Source of the DNA: Methanobacteriota archaeon
Lineage (GTDB): Archaea; Halobacteriota; Methanomicrobia; Methanomicrobiales; Methanoculleaceae
Reading direction: 5' to 3'
NCBI GenBank assembly: GCA_023457135.1
Contig: JAEWMO010000171.1
Coordinates: forward strand, 1-12,324
Length of the DNA stretch: 12,324 nt
Below are positions 5,821 through 12,059 of this stretch, piece by piece. Position 1 is the first letter of the stretch. Each line of letters starts with the position of its first letter. The notes beneath the pieces were generated by a model. It saw only the letters and a list, made by a program, of their open reading frames with translations, was not told the origin of the DNA and made no database searches. The position numbers and the translations under genes were made by a program.

Positions 5821-8205
5821 ATGCATTCACCACAACCCGAAATCACCGGAGAAATGATGGTCATACCGCTCTTCGAGGCCGTGGTCTACCCGAAGAGCCG
5901 GACGAAGTTCAAGGTCGGCCCCGCGACCGGGAAGATGCTGCTCGCCGCGTTGAACAGCGCCGGATCGACGTATGCGGTCGGTCTTGCGGCCCGCGAAGGC
6001 ACGGACCCCTCGGAAGCCTCGGCCGACTCGCTCTACCCGGTGGGGAGCCTGATCGAGATCGCGCACGTCCAGCCCGCGAACGACGGCTACCTCATCTTCG
6101 GCGAGGCCGTCGCGAGGGTGAAGGCCACGAGGCTGATCGAGGCCGACGGGCTCTTCTCCGCCGTCTGCGAACCCGTTCCCGACCACTTCGACCTCGACGA
6201 GGGAACCCGGGCGGAACTCCTCGCGAAGATCCGGGCAGTCATCCGCGACGTCAGCGGCCACTTCCAGGGCTCCGAGCAGTTCACCCGGCCGATCGAGAAG
6301 ATGGACTCCATCGACCAGATCATGGGATTCGTCATGCCGTTCCTCCCCGTCGACCTTGCGGAGAAGCAGGAACTTCTCGAGATCGCCTCGGTCCGCGGCC
6401 GCTACACCGCGTTCCTCGACCTCCTGACCCGCGTGAAGGAGGGGATCGAGATCCGGATCGAGGTCGCGAAGAAGACCTCCGATAAGGTCGGCAAGGCGAA
6501 CCGCGAGGCGATGCTCCGCGAGCAGCTCAAGGTGATCCAGGACGAGCTCAACGGCTGCGACGGCGCCTCCGGCGAAGACGGCTACCGCGAGCGGATCGAG
6601 CGCTCGACGATGCCTGAAGAGGTGCGGAAGAAGGCGCTCGCCGAGCTCAGGAAACTCGAATCCGGCGGCAGCCAGCACCACGAGAGCCAGGGGATCCGGA
6701 ACTACCTCGACCTCCTGCTCGACCTCCCCTGGACGGTCGAGGAGAAGAAGATCATCGACATCAACGAGGCCCGGCAGGTGCTCGAGAGCAACCACAACGG
6801 GCTCGAGAAGGTCAAGGAGCGGATCATCCAGCACCTCGCGGTCATGAAGCTCAAGGAGGAGAAGCAGGGCTCGATCCTCCTCTTCGCCGGCCCGCCCGGC
6901 ACGGGGAAGACGAGCCTCGGCAAGAGCATCGCCGACGCACTGGGGAGGAAGTACGTCCGGATCAGCCTCGGCGGCGTCAAGGACGAGGCGGAGATCCGGG
7001 GACACCGGCGGACCTACGTCGGGTCGCTCCCCGGCCGGATCATCCAGGGGATGAAGAAGGCCGGGACGAAGAACCCGGTCTTCATCCTCGACGAGGTCGA
7101 CAAACTCGCCGTCTCCTACTCCGGCGACCCGGCGAGCGCCCTCCTCGAGGTCCTCGACCCCGAGCAGAACAACACGTTCGCGGACCACTACCTGGAGGTC
7201 CCCTACGACCTCTCGGACGTGCTCTTCATCGCGACGGCGAACAGCCTCGCGACGATCCCGGCGCCGCTCCTCGACCGGATGGAGCTCATCGAGATCTCGG
7301 GCTACACGAAGAACGAGAAGTTCGCGATCGCAAAGGACCACCTGGTCCCGATCACCCTCGCGGATCACGGCCTCGATGCGGAGAAACTCCGGTTCGAGGA
7401 CGAGGCTCTCGCGGTGATCATCGACCGCTACACCCGCGAAGCGGGCGTCCGGGCGCTCAAGAAGCAGCTCGCCCGCGCCGCACGCTACGTCTCGGCAAAG
7501 ATCGTCTCGGGCGATGTCGACCTCCCGTATATCGTGACGGCGGACCTGCTCCCGGAGGTCCTCGGGAAAGAGACGGTCCGGCAGGACGTGGCGAGGAAGG
7601 AGAACCCGCCCGGCGTCGTCACGGGCCTCGCGTGGACCCCTGTCGGCGGGGACATCCTCTTCATCGAGGGGACGTTCATGCCCGGCAAGGGAAAACTCAC
7701 CCTGACGGGGCAGCTCGGCGACGTGATGAAGGAGTCGGCGCAGATCTCCTTGAGCCTCATCCGGTCGCGGTTTGCGGCCGTTGCACCGGGCTTTGACTTC
7801 TTCGGAAGCGACATCCACATCCACGTCCCGGCGGGAGCGACCCCCAAGGACGGCCCCTCGGCAGGCGTGACGCTCTTTACGGCCCTCGCCTCCCTCATCA
7901 CCGGAAGAACGGTCGACCCGACGACCGCGATGACCGGCGAGGTGACGCTCTCCGGCGCCGTCCTCCCCGTGGGCGGGATCAAGGAGAAGGTCCTTGCCGC
8001 TCACCGGGCAGGGATCCGGAAGGTCATCCTGCCGCAGGAGAACGAGAAGGACCTCGCGGACGTTCCCGAGGACGTCAGGACAGACCTCGTCTTCGTCCCG
8101 GTCCGGACCATCGAGGACGTCCTCCGCGAGACGCTCGATGTCTCGCTGCCGGGACCGGTCATCCACTATGCGGGTGACCGGTTCGTTCCGGCGCACAACC
8201 TCTGA
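5821..8205 (+). CDS. lon: ATP-dependent protease Lon, bacterial LonA type
   Basis: A 794-residue AAA+ serine protease that unfolds and degrades damaged or regulatory proteins. Domain order is LonA-like: N-terminal LON substrate-binding domain (about 12-200), coiled middle region (about 225-285), AAA+ module with Walker A GPPGTGKT (357-364), Walker B FILDEVDK (421-428) and sensor-1 Asn in ATANS, then the protease domain with Ser680 in DGPSAG and Lys723 in GGIKEKV. The 43-residue Ser-Lys spacing equals that of E. coli Lon (Ser679/Lys722, from memory). There are no transmembrane segments, so it is not the membrane-bound LonB usual in archaea; LonA in a methanogen points to transfer from bacteria, though base composition now matches the neighbours. 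GGAG at 5812-5815 sets the start. Expression is probably controlled by the adjacent MarR protein. Confidence 0.97.
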   Translation: MHSPQPEITGEMMVIPLFEAVVYPKSRTKFKVGPATGKMLLAALNSAGSTYAVGLAAREGTDPSEASADSLYPVGSLIEIAHVQPANDGYLIFGEAVARVKATRLIEADGLFSAVCEPVPDHFDLDEGTRAELLAKIRAVIRDVSGHFQGSEQFTRPIEKMDSIDQIMGFVMPFLPVDLAEKQELLEIASVRGRYTAFLDLLTRVKEGIEIRIEVAKKTSDKVGKANREAMLREQLKVIQDELNGCDGASGEDGYRERIERSTMPEEVRKKALAELRKLESGGSQHHESQGIRNYLDLLLDLPWTVEEKKIIDINEARQVLESNHNGLEKVKERIIQHLAVMKLKEEKQGSILLFAGPPGTGKTSLGKSIADALGRKYVRISLGGVKDEAEIRGHRRTYVGSLPGRIIQGMKKAGTKNPVFILDEVDKLAVSYSGDPASALLEVLDPEQNNTFADHYLEVPYDLSDVLFIATANSLATIPAPLLDRMELIEISGYTKNEKFAIAKDHLVPITLADHGLDAEKLRFEDEALAVIIDRYTREAGVRALKKQLARAARYVSAKIVSGDVDLPYIVTADLLPEVLGKETVRQDVARKENPPGVVTGLAWTPVGGDILFIEGTFMPGKGKLTLTGQLGDVMKESAQISLSLIRSRFAAVAPGFDFFGSDIHIHVPAGATPKDGPSAGVTLFTALASLITGRTVDPTTAMTGEVTLSGAVLPVGGIKEKVLAAHRAGIRKVILPQENEKDLADVPEDVRTDLVFVPVRTIEDVLRETLDVSLPGPVIHYAGDRFVPAHNL

Positions 8206-8251
8206 GCGGGGACGGACCCCCACCCCCCTCTCCCGGGCACTACTAAGATTG

Positions 8252-8264
8252 TTCACTTTTCTCC
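8252..8264 (+). terminator. Pyrimidine-rich tract after lon
   Basis: A TTCACTTTTCTCC tract about 47 bp after the lon stop is the only T-rich stretch before the next gene. It is a weak terminator candidate. Confidence 0.3.
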
Positions 8265-8277
8265 TCGTACGGGACGC

Positions 8278-8286
8278 AAACATATC
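8278..8286 (+). promoter_or_regulatory. Predicted TATA box for the lipocalin-like gene
   Basis: AAACATATC precedes the ATG at 8323 by about 37 bp, giving a predicted transcription start near 8308 and a leader of about 15 nt with a GGGG site at 8312-8315. Confidence 0.45.
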
Positions 8287-8322
8287 TGGGATCACGGCGT
8301 CAGTCGGGGCCGGGGATACGAC

Positions 8323-8775
8323 ATGCAAGAACCGAAAGGTCTGGACCGGCTCAGGGACCGGTTCGTGGGGGAGTGGGAGATCGACGTGACCCTGCAGATG
8401 CCTGATGGCAGCACGATGACCGGCACGGGCACGGCAACGGTCCGGGAGGTTGCCGGCCGGTATGGGATCCAGAGCGATCTCAAGTACACCATCGGCGGGG
8501 AGTCCTACGAGGAGACGGACCTCTGGACCTACGACCGCGAGAAGGGGACGGTACACATGTTCGGCGCTGGCTCCGACGGGAGCACGCACGACCACACGGG
8601 CAGGTGGAAGGACGCGGATACCCTGGAACTGCACTGGAGCGGTCCGGGGGAAGTGGAAGAGACGATCACGGCCGCCTGGGAATCGGCCGACACCCTCCGT
8701 ATCCGGTCGGAGACGAGGGTGGGGGGAAAGCCCGGGCCCGTCATGGACTCGGTGGGGAGAAGGCGAAAGGGATAA
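8323..8775 (+). CDS. Small lipocalin-like protein, possibly DUF1579-related
   Basis: A 150-residue soluble protein made mostly of predicted beta strands. The opening LRDRFVGEWEIDVTL, a central strand GRYGIQSDLKY, a WTYDREKGTVHMFG hairpin, and repeated Gly/Thr-rich turns resemble the lipocalin-like barrel of DUF1579-type proteins (LvGeW opening, WxYD in the middle). Such proteins may bind small hydrophobic molecules; no function is established. There is no signal peptide. The C-terminus ends in a basic tail (GRRRKG). It converges on the MTH865-family gene with only 8 bp between stop codons. The family assignment is tentative; that it is a real gene is well supported by the start signals and codon use. 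Confidence 0.75.
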   Translation: MQEPKGLDRLRDRFVGEWEIDVTLQMPDGSTMTGTGTATVREVAGRYGIQSDLKYTIGGESYEETDLWTYDREKGTVHMFGAGSDGSTHDHTGRWKDADTLELHWSGPGEVEETITAAWESADTLRIRSETRVGGKPGPVMDSVGRRRKG

Positions 8776-8783
8776 AAAAGAGG

Positions 8784-9023
8784 TTACATCCCCGCCCGGG
8801 AGAGAATGGTCTCGGCCACCTGTCCCGGGGTCAGGAAGGGGAAGTCCTCCGGCTTCAAGAGGGTGCCCGCTTCACCGGCGGTCATCTCCACGTCGCCCGC
8901 CTTGCATCTGGTCGCCGCTCCCGCCGGGAACGCGGCAAGGAGGTCTTCGGGCGTCTTGATAGGGAACTTCGCGCCGGCGAGGGCGCCGACGATCTGTGCA
9001 CGGATCTCTTCTTTAACGTTCAT
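8784..9023 (-). CDS. MTH865-family protein
   Basis: A 79-residue acidic protein matching the MTH865-like family, small helical proteins with an EF-hand-like fold known mainly from methanogens. The whole length fits: N-terminal helix VKEEIRAQIVGALAGAKFPI, then TPEDLLAAFPAGA, a Cys-containing turn (CKAGDVEMTAGEA) and a final helix PGQVAETILSRAG. The family's biochemical role is unknown; calcium binding is not assured, since the acidic loops are not canonical. GGAGGAG precedes the ATG. The start codon overlaps the stop of the upstream 45-codon ORF (ATGA), suggesting the two are translated together. The 3' end faces the lipocalin-like gene with an 8-bp gap. Confidence 0.9.
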   Translation of the reverse strand: MNVKEEIRAQIVGALAGAKFPIKTPEDLLAAFPAGAATRCKAGDVEMTAGEAGTLLKPEDFPFLTPGQVAETILSRAGM

Positions 9024-9157
9024 TCTTGCTCCTCCGTCATTCTGGTGATCTCCCCGGCGGCCTCTGCCGGCGTGCCGTCGCTGCTATGCGCTTTGCAGCC
9101 GGAGCAGGCGCCTGCCGGGCCTTCCCGTCCGATACGGACGTTCCGGTGTAACGCCAT
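9020..9157 (-). CDS. Small CxxC protein upstream of the MTH865 gene (candidate)
   Basis: A 45-codon ORF that I do not recognise. It begins with ATG at 9157, carries a CSGCKAH motif (Cys18, Cys21, His24), which could be a metal knuckle or redox pair, and ends in an acidic helix-like tail (AAGEITRMTEEQE). Its TGA overlaps the MTH865 start (ATGA). GGTGAG lies 11 nt before the ATG and a TATA box lies at 9196-9204, predicting a leader of about 17 nt, so the first start codon in this transcript is this ORF and not MTH865. Third codon positions are GC-rich as in neighbouring genes. An in-frame stop immediately precedes the ATG. It may be real, a leader peptide, or chance. Confidence 0.45.
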   Translation of the reverse strand: MALHRNVRIGREGPAGACSGCKAHSSDGTPAEAAGEITRMTEEQE

Positions 9158-9195
9158 TCAGGCATTTCTCACCGTTCATCCCGTTAGATGGTTAG

Positions 9196-9204
9196 AATAA
9201 TATA
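9196..9204 (-). promoter_or_regulatory. TATA box for the minus-strand small ORF and MTH865 gene
   Basis: On the minus strand this reads TATATTATT, a good archaeal TATA box. The predicted start is near 9174, just upstream of the 45-codon ORF. It stands back to back with the plus-strand TATA at 9218-9226. Confidence 0.55.
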
Positions 9205-9217
9205 GATGCCCGTCACC

Positions 9218-9226
9218 AAACTATAC
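9218..9226 (+). promoter_or_regulatory. TATA box for the winged-helix regulator gene
   Basis: AAACTATAC gives a predicted transcription start near 9249. That lies downstream of the ATG at 9206, which supports translation of the regulator from GTG 9296 instead. Confidence 0.55.
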
Positions 9227-9268
9227 CTGATACCCGTGCTACAGTCCCATGACCATACGAGGCCCGGA

Positions 9269-9282
9269 CCGGACCGGTCCGG
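9269..9282. promoter_or_regulatory. 14-bp perfect palindrome in the regulator leader
   Basis: CCGGACCGGTCCGG is a perfect palindrome located about 20 bp after the predicted transcription start and 14 bp before GTG 9296. It could be an autoregulatory operator for the winged-helix protein or an mRNA structure over the start region. Repetition of ACCGG here also makes chance GC symmetry possible. Confidence 0.4.
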
Positions 9283-9295
9283 CGAGGAAGAACCC

Positions 9296-10051
9296 GTGGC
9301 CGACCGGAGGGAAGAGAGCTACAGCAGGGAGATCCGGGAGGTCCAATCCGAGCTTGCGGGCCTCAGGTCCGAACTCCGGCGGTTCATCGAGCACGCAAAC
9401 CGGCGGCACGTCGATGCGGCCCTCAGCGGGATCCGCCGGGAGTACGCGGACGTCTTCATCGAGCAGACCCTCTCCGACGCCGACCAGAGGCTCCGGGAGC
9501 GGATGATCCGGGACTGCCCGATGCGTGAGCGGTGTTACGCCGCGTTCTACGAGTTCCTCAAGGCCTCCGCGGAGCATATTCGGGACGGGGAGGTGAGCGA
9601 GGAGGTCGTCCGGTCCTACCGCGACCGGCTCGCGACGATGCGCAAGGGAGGGAAGTTCGAGACCTGCTCCACCTGTTTTACCGAGACGAACCGCCTCTTT
9701 GAGAAGCAGATCGAACTGATGCGCTCGCTCGGGATCTACCGGGAGAGCCGGGAGGCCTCTGCATCCGTCGCGGACCTGCCGGACGAGGTCCTGGTCCGGA
9801 ACCTCCTCGAACCGCTCGCGAACCGGCACCGGTTCCGGATCGTGCAGTCGCTCGCCACCGGGACGCAGACGTTCTCGGCCCTCTCGACCCTGACCGATCT
9901 CCGGGGGGGAAACCTCCTCTTCCACCTCAGGAAACTCCAGGATGCCGGAATGATCCTGCAGCGGTACGAGCGGGGAGACTACATCATCACCGACAAGGGT
10001 TATAAGGCCCTCAAGGGCGTCGCCGCCCTCTACGCCGACCTTGAGCCGTAG
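9296..10051 (+). CDS. Winged-helix (ArsR-like) regulator with N-terminal Cys domain
   Basis: A 251-residue protein. Residues 8-38 form a charged, coiled-coil-like helix. A helical middle domain (about 40-150) has two cysteine pairs: Cys74/Cys80 in DCPMRERCY and Cys124/Cys127 in ETCSTCF, which together could hold Zn or Fe-S. The C-terminal part (about 160-251) is a winged helix-turn-helix: NRHRFRIVQSLATG, TFSALSTLTDLRGGNLLFHLRKLQDAGMI is the ArsR-type recognition region, and the wing is YERGDYIITDKG. I recognise only this DNA-binding part; the N-terminal half is unassigned. GTG 9296 has GAGG at 9284-9287 and lies downstream of the TATA at 9218-9226; an in-frame ATG at 9206 precedes the promoter and has no ribosome site. 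It is divergent from the MTH865 pair and may regulate it. Confidence 0.85.
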   Translation: MADRREESYSREIREVQSELAGLRSELRRFIEHANRRHVDAALSGIRREYADVFIEQTLSDADQRLRERMIRDCPMRERCYAAFYEFLKASAEHIRDGEVSEEVVRSYRDRLATMRKGGKFETCSTCFTETNRLFEKQIELMRSLGIYRESREASASVADLPDEVLVRNLLEPLANRHRFRIVQSLATGTQTFSALSTLTDLRGGNLLFHLRKLQDAGMILQRYERGDYIITDKGYKALKGVAALYADLEP

Positions 10052-10060
10052 AGCCGATGC

Positions 10061-10065
10061 TTTTT
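10061..10065 (+). terminator. T-run after the winged-helix gene
   Basis: TTTTT lies 10 bp after the TAG stop and is followed by a second T6 run at 10092-10097. Either or both may end transcription. Confidence 0.4.
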
Positions 10066-10085
10066 GCGCGCACCGCCGGAGATCC

Positions 10086-10101
10086 GGATACTTTTTTATC
10101 C
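10086..10101 (+). promoter_or_regulatory. T-rich element: terminator and/or TATA box
   Basis: GGATA (10086-10090) and TATCC (10097-10101) flank CTTTTT. The TTTTTTATCC part is the best TATA-like sequence before the gene at 10202 and would give a leader of about 75 nt. A second AT patch at 10178-10186 (GAATATAGC) is too close to the start codon to be its TATA box if the GGAGGAG site (10191-10197) is used. Confidence 0.4.
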
Positions 10102-10201
10102 TGCAAAGGTCAGGGTTGGCCGGCGCTCCCCCCACGAGACAGTCCTGGAACGGCCGGGGTCGCGATGGGGGTGCGGCGAATATAGCATCAGGAGGAGTTG
10201 A

Positions 10202-10627
10202 ATGTCGGGTGAACTGATCGGCGAGTCGCGGGGCAAGATCATCGGCACAAGGGTCGTTGAGCTGCTCGAGACCAGCCCGAAGATCGAGACGACGGACGAG
10301 TCGACCGGAAGACTGCTGGGCATCGAGTCCCGGGACTTATCGACCGCCTGGAGTGTGTGGCGCAGTCCGGACACTTTCCACGCCGAGGGCGTCGGCGTGG
10401 TCACGTCAAACGACGGTGAGATGGCCATGTACACGGGGATGGGTATGGGAAAAGGAAGCGCATCGGACCCTGAAACCCTCTTTCACGGGCTGCTCTTCTT
10501 CCGCTCGTCCACCCCCGTGTGGAGCCGCCTCAACGGGACCGCCGTCATAGTCGAGTACACCGTCGATGCCGAGGGCAACAGCCATTCGAGGCTCTGGGAG
10601 TGGAAGGGAAGACCGGAAGGCGCCTGA
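10202..10627 (+). CDS. Conserved-looking beta-rich protein of unknown function
   Basis: A 141-residue protein I cannot assign to a named family. It has an excellent GGAGGAG site 4 nt before the ATG and no signal peptide or membrane segment. Sequence character is that of a small beta barrel: alternating hydrophobic strands (KIIGTRVVELL, GEMAMYTGMGMGKG, TAVIVEYTVDAEGNSH) joined by Gly/Asp turns, closing with RLWEWKG. The Gly/Met-rich stretch MAMYTGMGMGKG (about 74-85) is its most distinctive part. The pattern resembles allene-oxide-cyclase-like or lipocalin-like barrels in general shape, but that is only an impression. It is followed by 115 bp and then a GNAT gene on the same strand. Confidence 0.7.
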   Translation: MSGELIGESRGKIIGTRVVELLETSPKIETTDESTGRLLGIESRDLSTAWSVWRSPDTFHAEGVGVVTSNDGEMAMYTGMGMGKGSASDPETLFHGLLFFRSSTPVWSRLNGTAVIVEYTVDAEGNSHSRLWEWKGRPEGA

Positions 10628-10693
10628 ACCTCCCGGAGGAGCGGCGACCTCTCCTCACCCCTCCCCTCGCCGGGATGCCCAAAGCCTGCCCCT

Positions 10694-10708
10694 CTCCCCG
10701 GCGGGGAG
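10694..10708 (+). other. Tight GC hairpin before the GNAT gene
   Basis: CTCCCC (10694-10699) pairs with GGGGAG (10703-10708) around a 3-nt loop. It sits in a pyrimidine-rich, non-coding-looking stretch (10628-10742). No T-run follows, so termination is doubtful. Confidence 0.35.
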
Positions 10709-10742
10709 CGTTGAGCGCCGGCACGCCCTGGAATCGCCCCCG

Positions 10743-11357
10743 GTGTCCCTCGAACCGTTCAACCCCGAGAGGCATTCCGTCGAGGAGGTTGCCGGGCTCA
10801 TCTACGACACCGAGCCGGCATACTTTCCGCTCGTCTTTGGCAGGGACCGCAGGAAGGCCCTGCTGAGGATTGAGAGCCTGATCCGGGCGGGCGGCACTAC
10901 TTTCGGGCACGAGAATATCACCTGCGCCGTCCGGGGAGGCAGGGTCGCCGGGCTCCTGGTCATGCAGGCCCCGGATGTCCCCGGATTCCTGGAGGAGTCT
11001 TTCGCCATCGCCCGTGCGGCCGGCCCCGTCACCGCCGTCCGGTTCTTCCTTGTCGAGGCGCTGATCTTTGCGCCGCACTACCTGAAGAGGACCACGGAGC
11101 CCGAACACTACATCTCCAACCTCGCGGTCGCCCCGGCCGAGCGAGGCCGGGGGGTCGGCGCGGCCCTGCTCGGGGACGCCGTCCGGCGAGCTGGGGGCGG
11201 GACGATTGCCCTGAACGTCATCGCCCCCAATCCCCCGGCGGTGCGATTGTACGAGAGAACAGGGTTTCGCACCGTATCCGCTCACAGGGCGTGGGTGCCG
11301 TTCAGGATTCTCACCGTCCTGACCATGGTCTACGATGTGGCAGAAGTAAATCCATAG
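10743..11357 (+). CDS. GNAT-family N-acetyltransferase
   Basis: A 204-residue acetyl-CoA-dependent acetyltransferase. Motif A is clear: strand YISNLAVAP (123-131) followed by the acetyl-CoA pyrophosphate-binding loop RGRGVG (134-139); motif B is LYERTGF (169-175), with Asn163 in the NPPAVRLY region typical of the family. The N-terminal half (HSVEEVAGLIYDTEPAYFPLVFG) matches archaeal/bacterial GNATs with a helical substrate side. The acceptor is unknown. The open frame extends upstream to ATG 10566, overlapping the preceding gene, but that extension translates to a Pro/Arg/Ser-rich, unconserved stretch and contains a hairpin, so I chose GTG 10743. The ribosome site for it is weak, so the start is uncertain. 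Confidence 0.85.
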   Translation: MSLEPFNPERHSVEEVAGLIYDTEPAYFPLVFGRDRRKALLRIESLIRAGGTTFGHENITCAVRGGRVAGLLVMQAPDVPGFLEESFAIARAAGPVTAVRFFLVEALIFAPHYLKRTTEPEHYISNLAVAPAERGRGVGAALLGDAVRRAGGGTIALNVIAPNPPAVRLYERTGFRTVSAHRAWVPFRILTVLTMVYDVAEVNP

Positions 11358-11414
11358 AGGCGTGCCGGGAGCGGTCCGATAGTCTGATGCCGGCTGAGGG
11401 CAGAGAGGATTTAC

Positions 11415-11891
11415 ATGGAACCAGCCGAGCACGAGATCTACCCGATGATGCTCTTTCCGACGTTTGAGGTCCGGGACGTCGCGGCGTCCGTGGAGTGGTA
11501 TACCCGCGTCCTCGGATTCTCTCCGGTCTACATCATGCACGACCCCGAGGGGCGAACGCACCTTGCCCATCTCCGGCGGCTGAAGCACCAGGACATCCTC
11601 CTCGTGCCCCAACAAGAGAGTCTTGAGAGCCCGGGCGCCGGCGTCACCATCACGCTCGCGTTCTCCACGGAATCAGTGGATAAGATCGCCGAACTCAACA
11701 CCTTCGCCGCACGGATCGCCGATGCCGGGGCGGCCATCGACGGCCCGGTGGACCGGCCCTGGAACACCCGTGACGTCGTTGTCCACGACCCCGACGGCTA
11801 CCGCCTGGTCTTTACCACGCCGGACTTTGCACGGATGCGGGACTTCGAGGCGACCATGCGGGGCGTCCGGGAGGGGTTATCGAAGACCTGA
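11415..11891 (+). CDS. VOC-superfamily protein (glyoxalase/dioxygenase fold)
   Basis: A 158-residue protein of the vicinal oxygen chelate superfamily. It shows the paired beta-alpha-beta-beta-beta layout: first module FPTFEVRDVAASVEWYTRVLGF (14-35) and second module ending with the typical NTRDVVVHDPDGYRLVFTTP. Members include glyoxalase I, bleomycin- and fosfomycin-resistance proteins and extradiol dioxygenases, so the reaction cannot be named. Metal ligands are not obvious: His residues in THLAHLRRLKHQ and the late Glu position (replaced by Val in RLVF) suggest a possibly metal-free or binding-only member. GAGG at 11405-11408 sits 6 nt before the ATG. It follows the GNAT gene by 57 bp and may share its transcript. 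Confidence 0.88.
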   Translation: MEPAEHEIYPMMLFPTFEVRDVAASVEWYTRVLGFSPVYIMHDPEGRTHLAHLRRLKHQDILLVPQQESLESPGAGVTITLAFSTESVDKIAELNTFAARIADAGAAIDGPVDRPWNTRDVVVHDPDGYRLVFTTPDFARMRDFEATMRGVREGLSKT

Positions 11892-11924
11892 GGCCTCCCC
11901 GGGCATCACGGGCGTATCGGCCGT

Positions 11925-11961
11925 CATCAGGCGCTTACCCGGCGGGCAACCTGATGGTAAG
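11925..11961 (+). other. Two mutually exclusive hairpins after the VOC gene
   Basis: CATCAGG (11925-11931) can pair with CCTGATG (11950-11956), while CTTACC (11934-11939) can pair with GGTAAG (11956-11961). The stems cross, so both cannot form fully as a simple hairpin, although a pseudoknot is possible. It lies in the 168-bp gap between genes, upstream of the next promoter. Confidence 0.3.
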
Positions 11962-12010
11962 GGGAGTCTCCCGGGGCATTCTCCAGGCTGCAGTGCGGTA
12001 AGGGGGAACG

Positions 12011-12018
12011 TTTATGTG
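12011..12018 (+). promoter_or_regulatory. Predicted TATA box for the last gene
   Basis: TTTATGTG lies about 45 bp before the ATG at 12060. The predicted transcription start is near 12040, with GAGG at 12050-12053 as ribosome binding site. Confidence 0.5.
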
Positions 12019-12059
12019 AGATCCCTGCGTCCGGCACCACAGTTCAACAGAGGCTCATT

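Noticed and set aside
5827..8634. A 935-codon open frame antisense to lon
   Set aside because: It mirrors the strongly coding lon gene, is rich in Arg, Asp, Glu, Val and Leu as expected from GC-rich antisense reading, has no start signals and shows no recognisable domain.
10566..10742. N-terminal extension of the GNAT protein to ATG 10566
   Set aside because: It overlaps the preceding gene, translates to a Pro/Arg/Ser-rich stretch and includes a GC hairpin; GTG 10743 fits the family's usual start.
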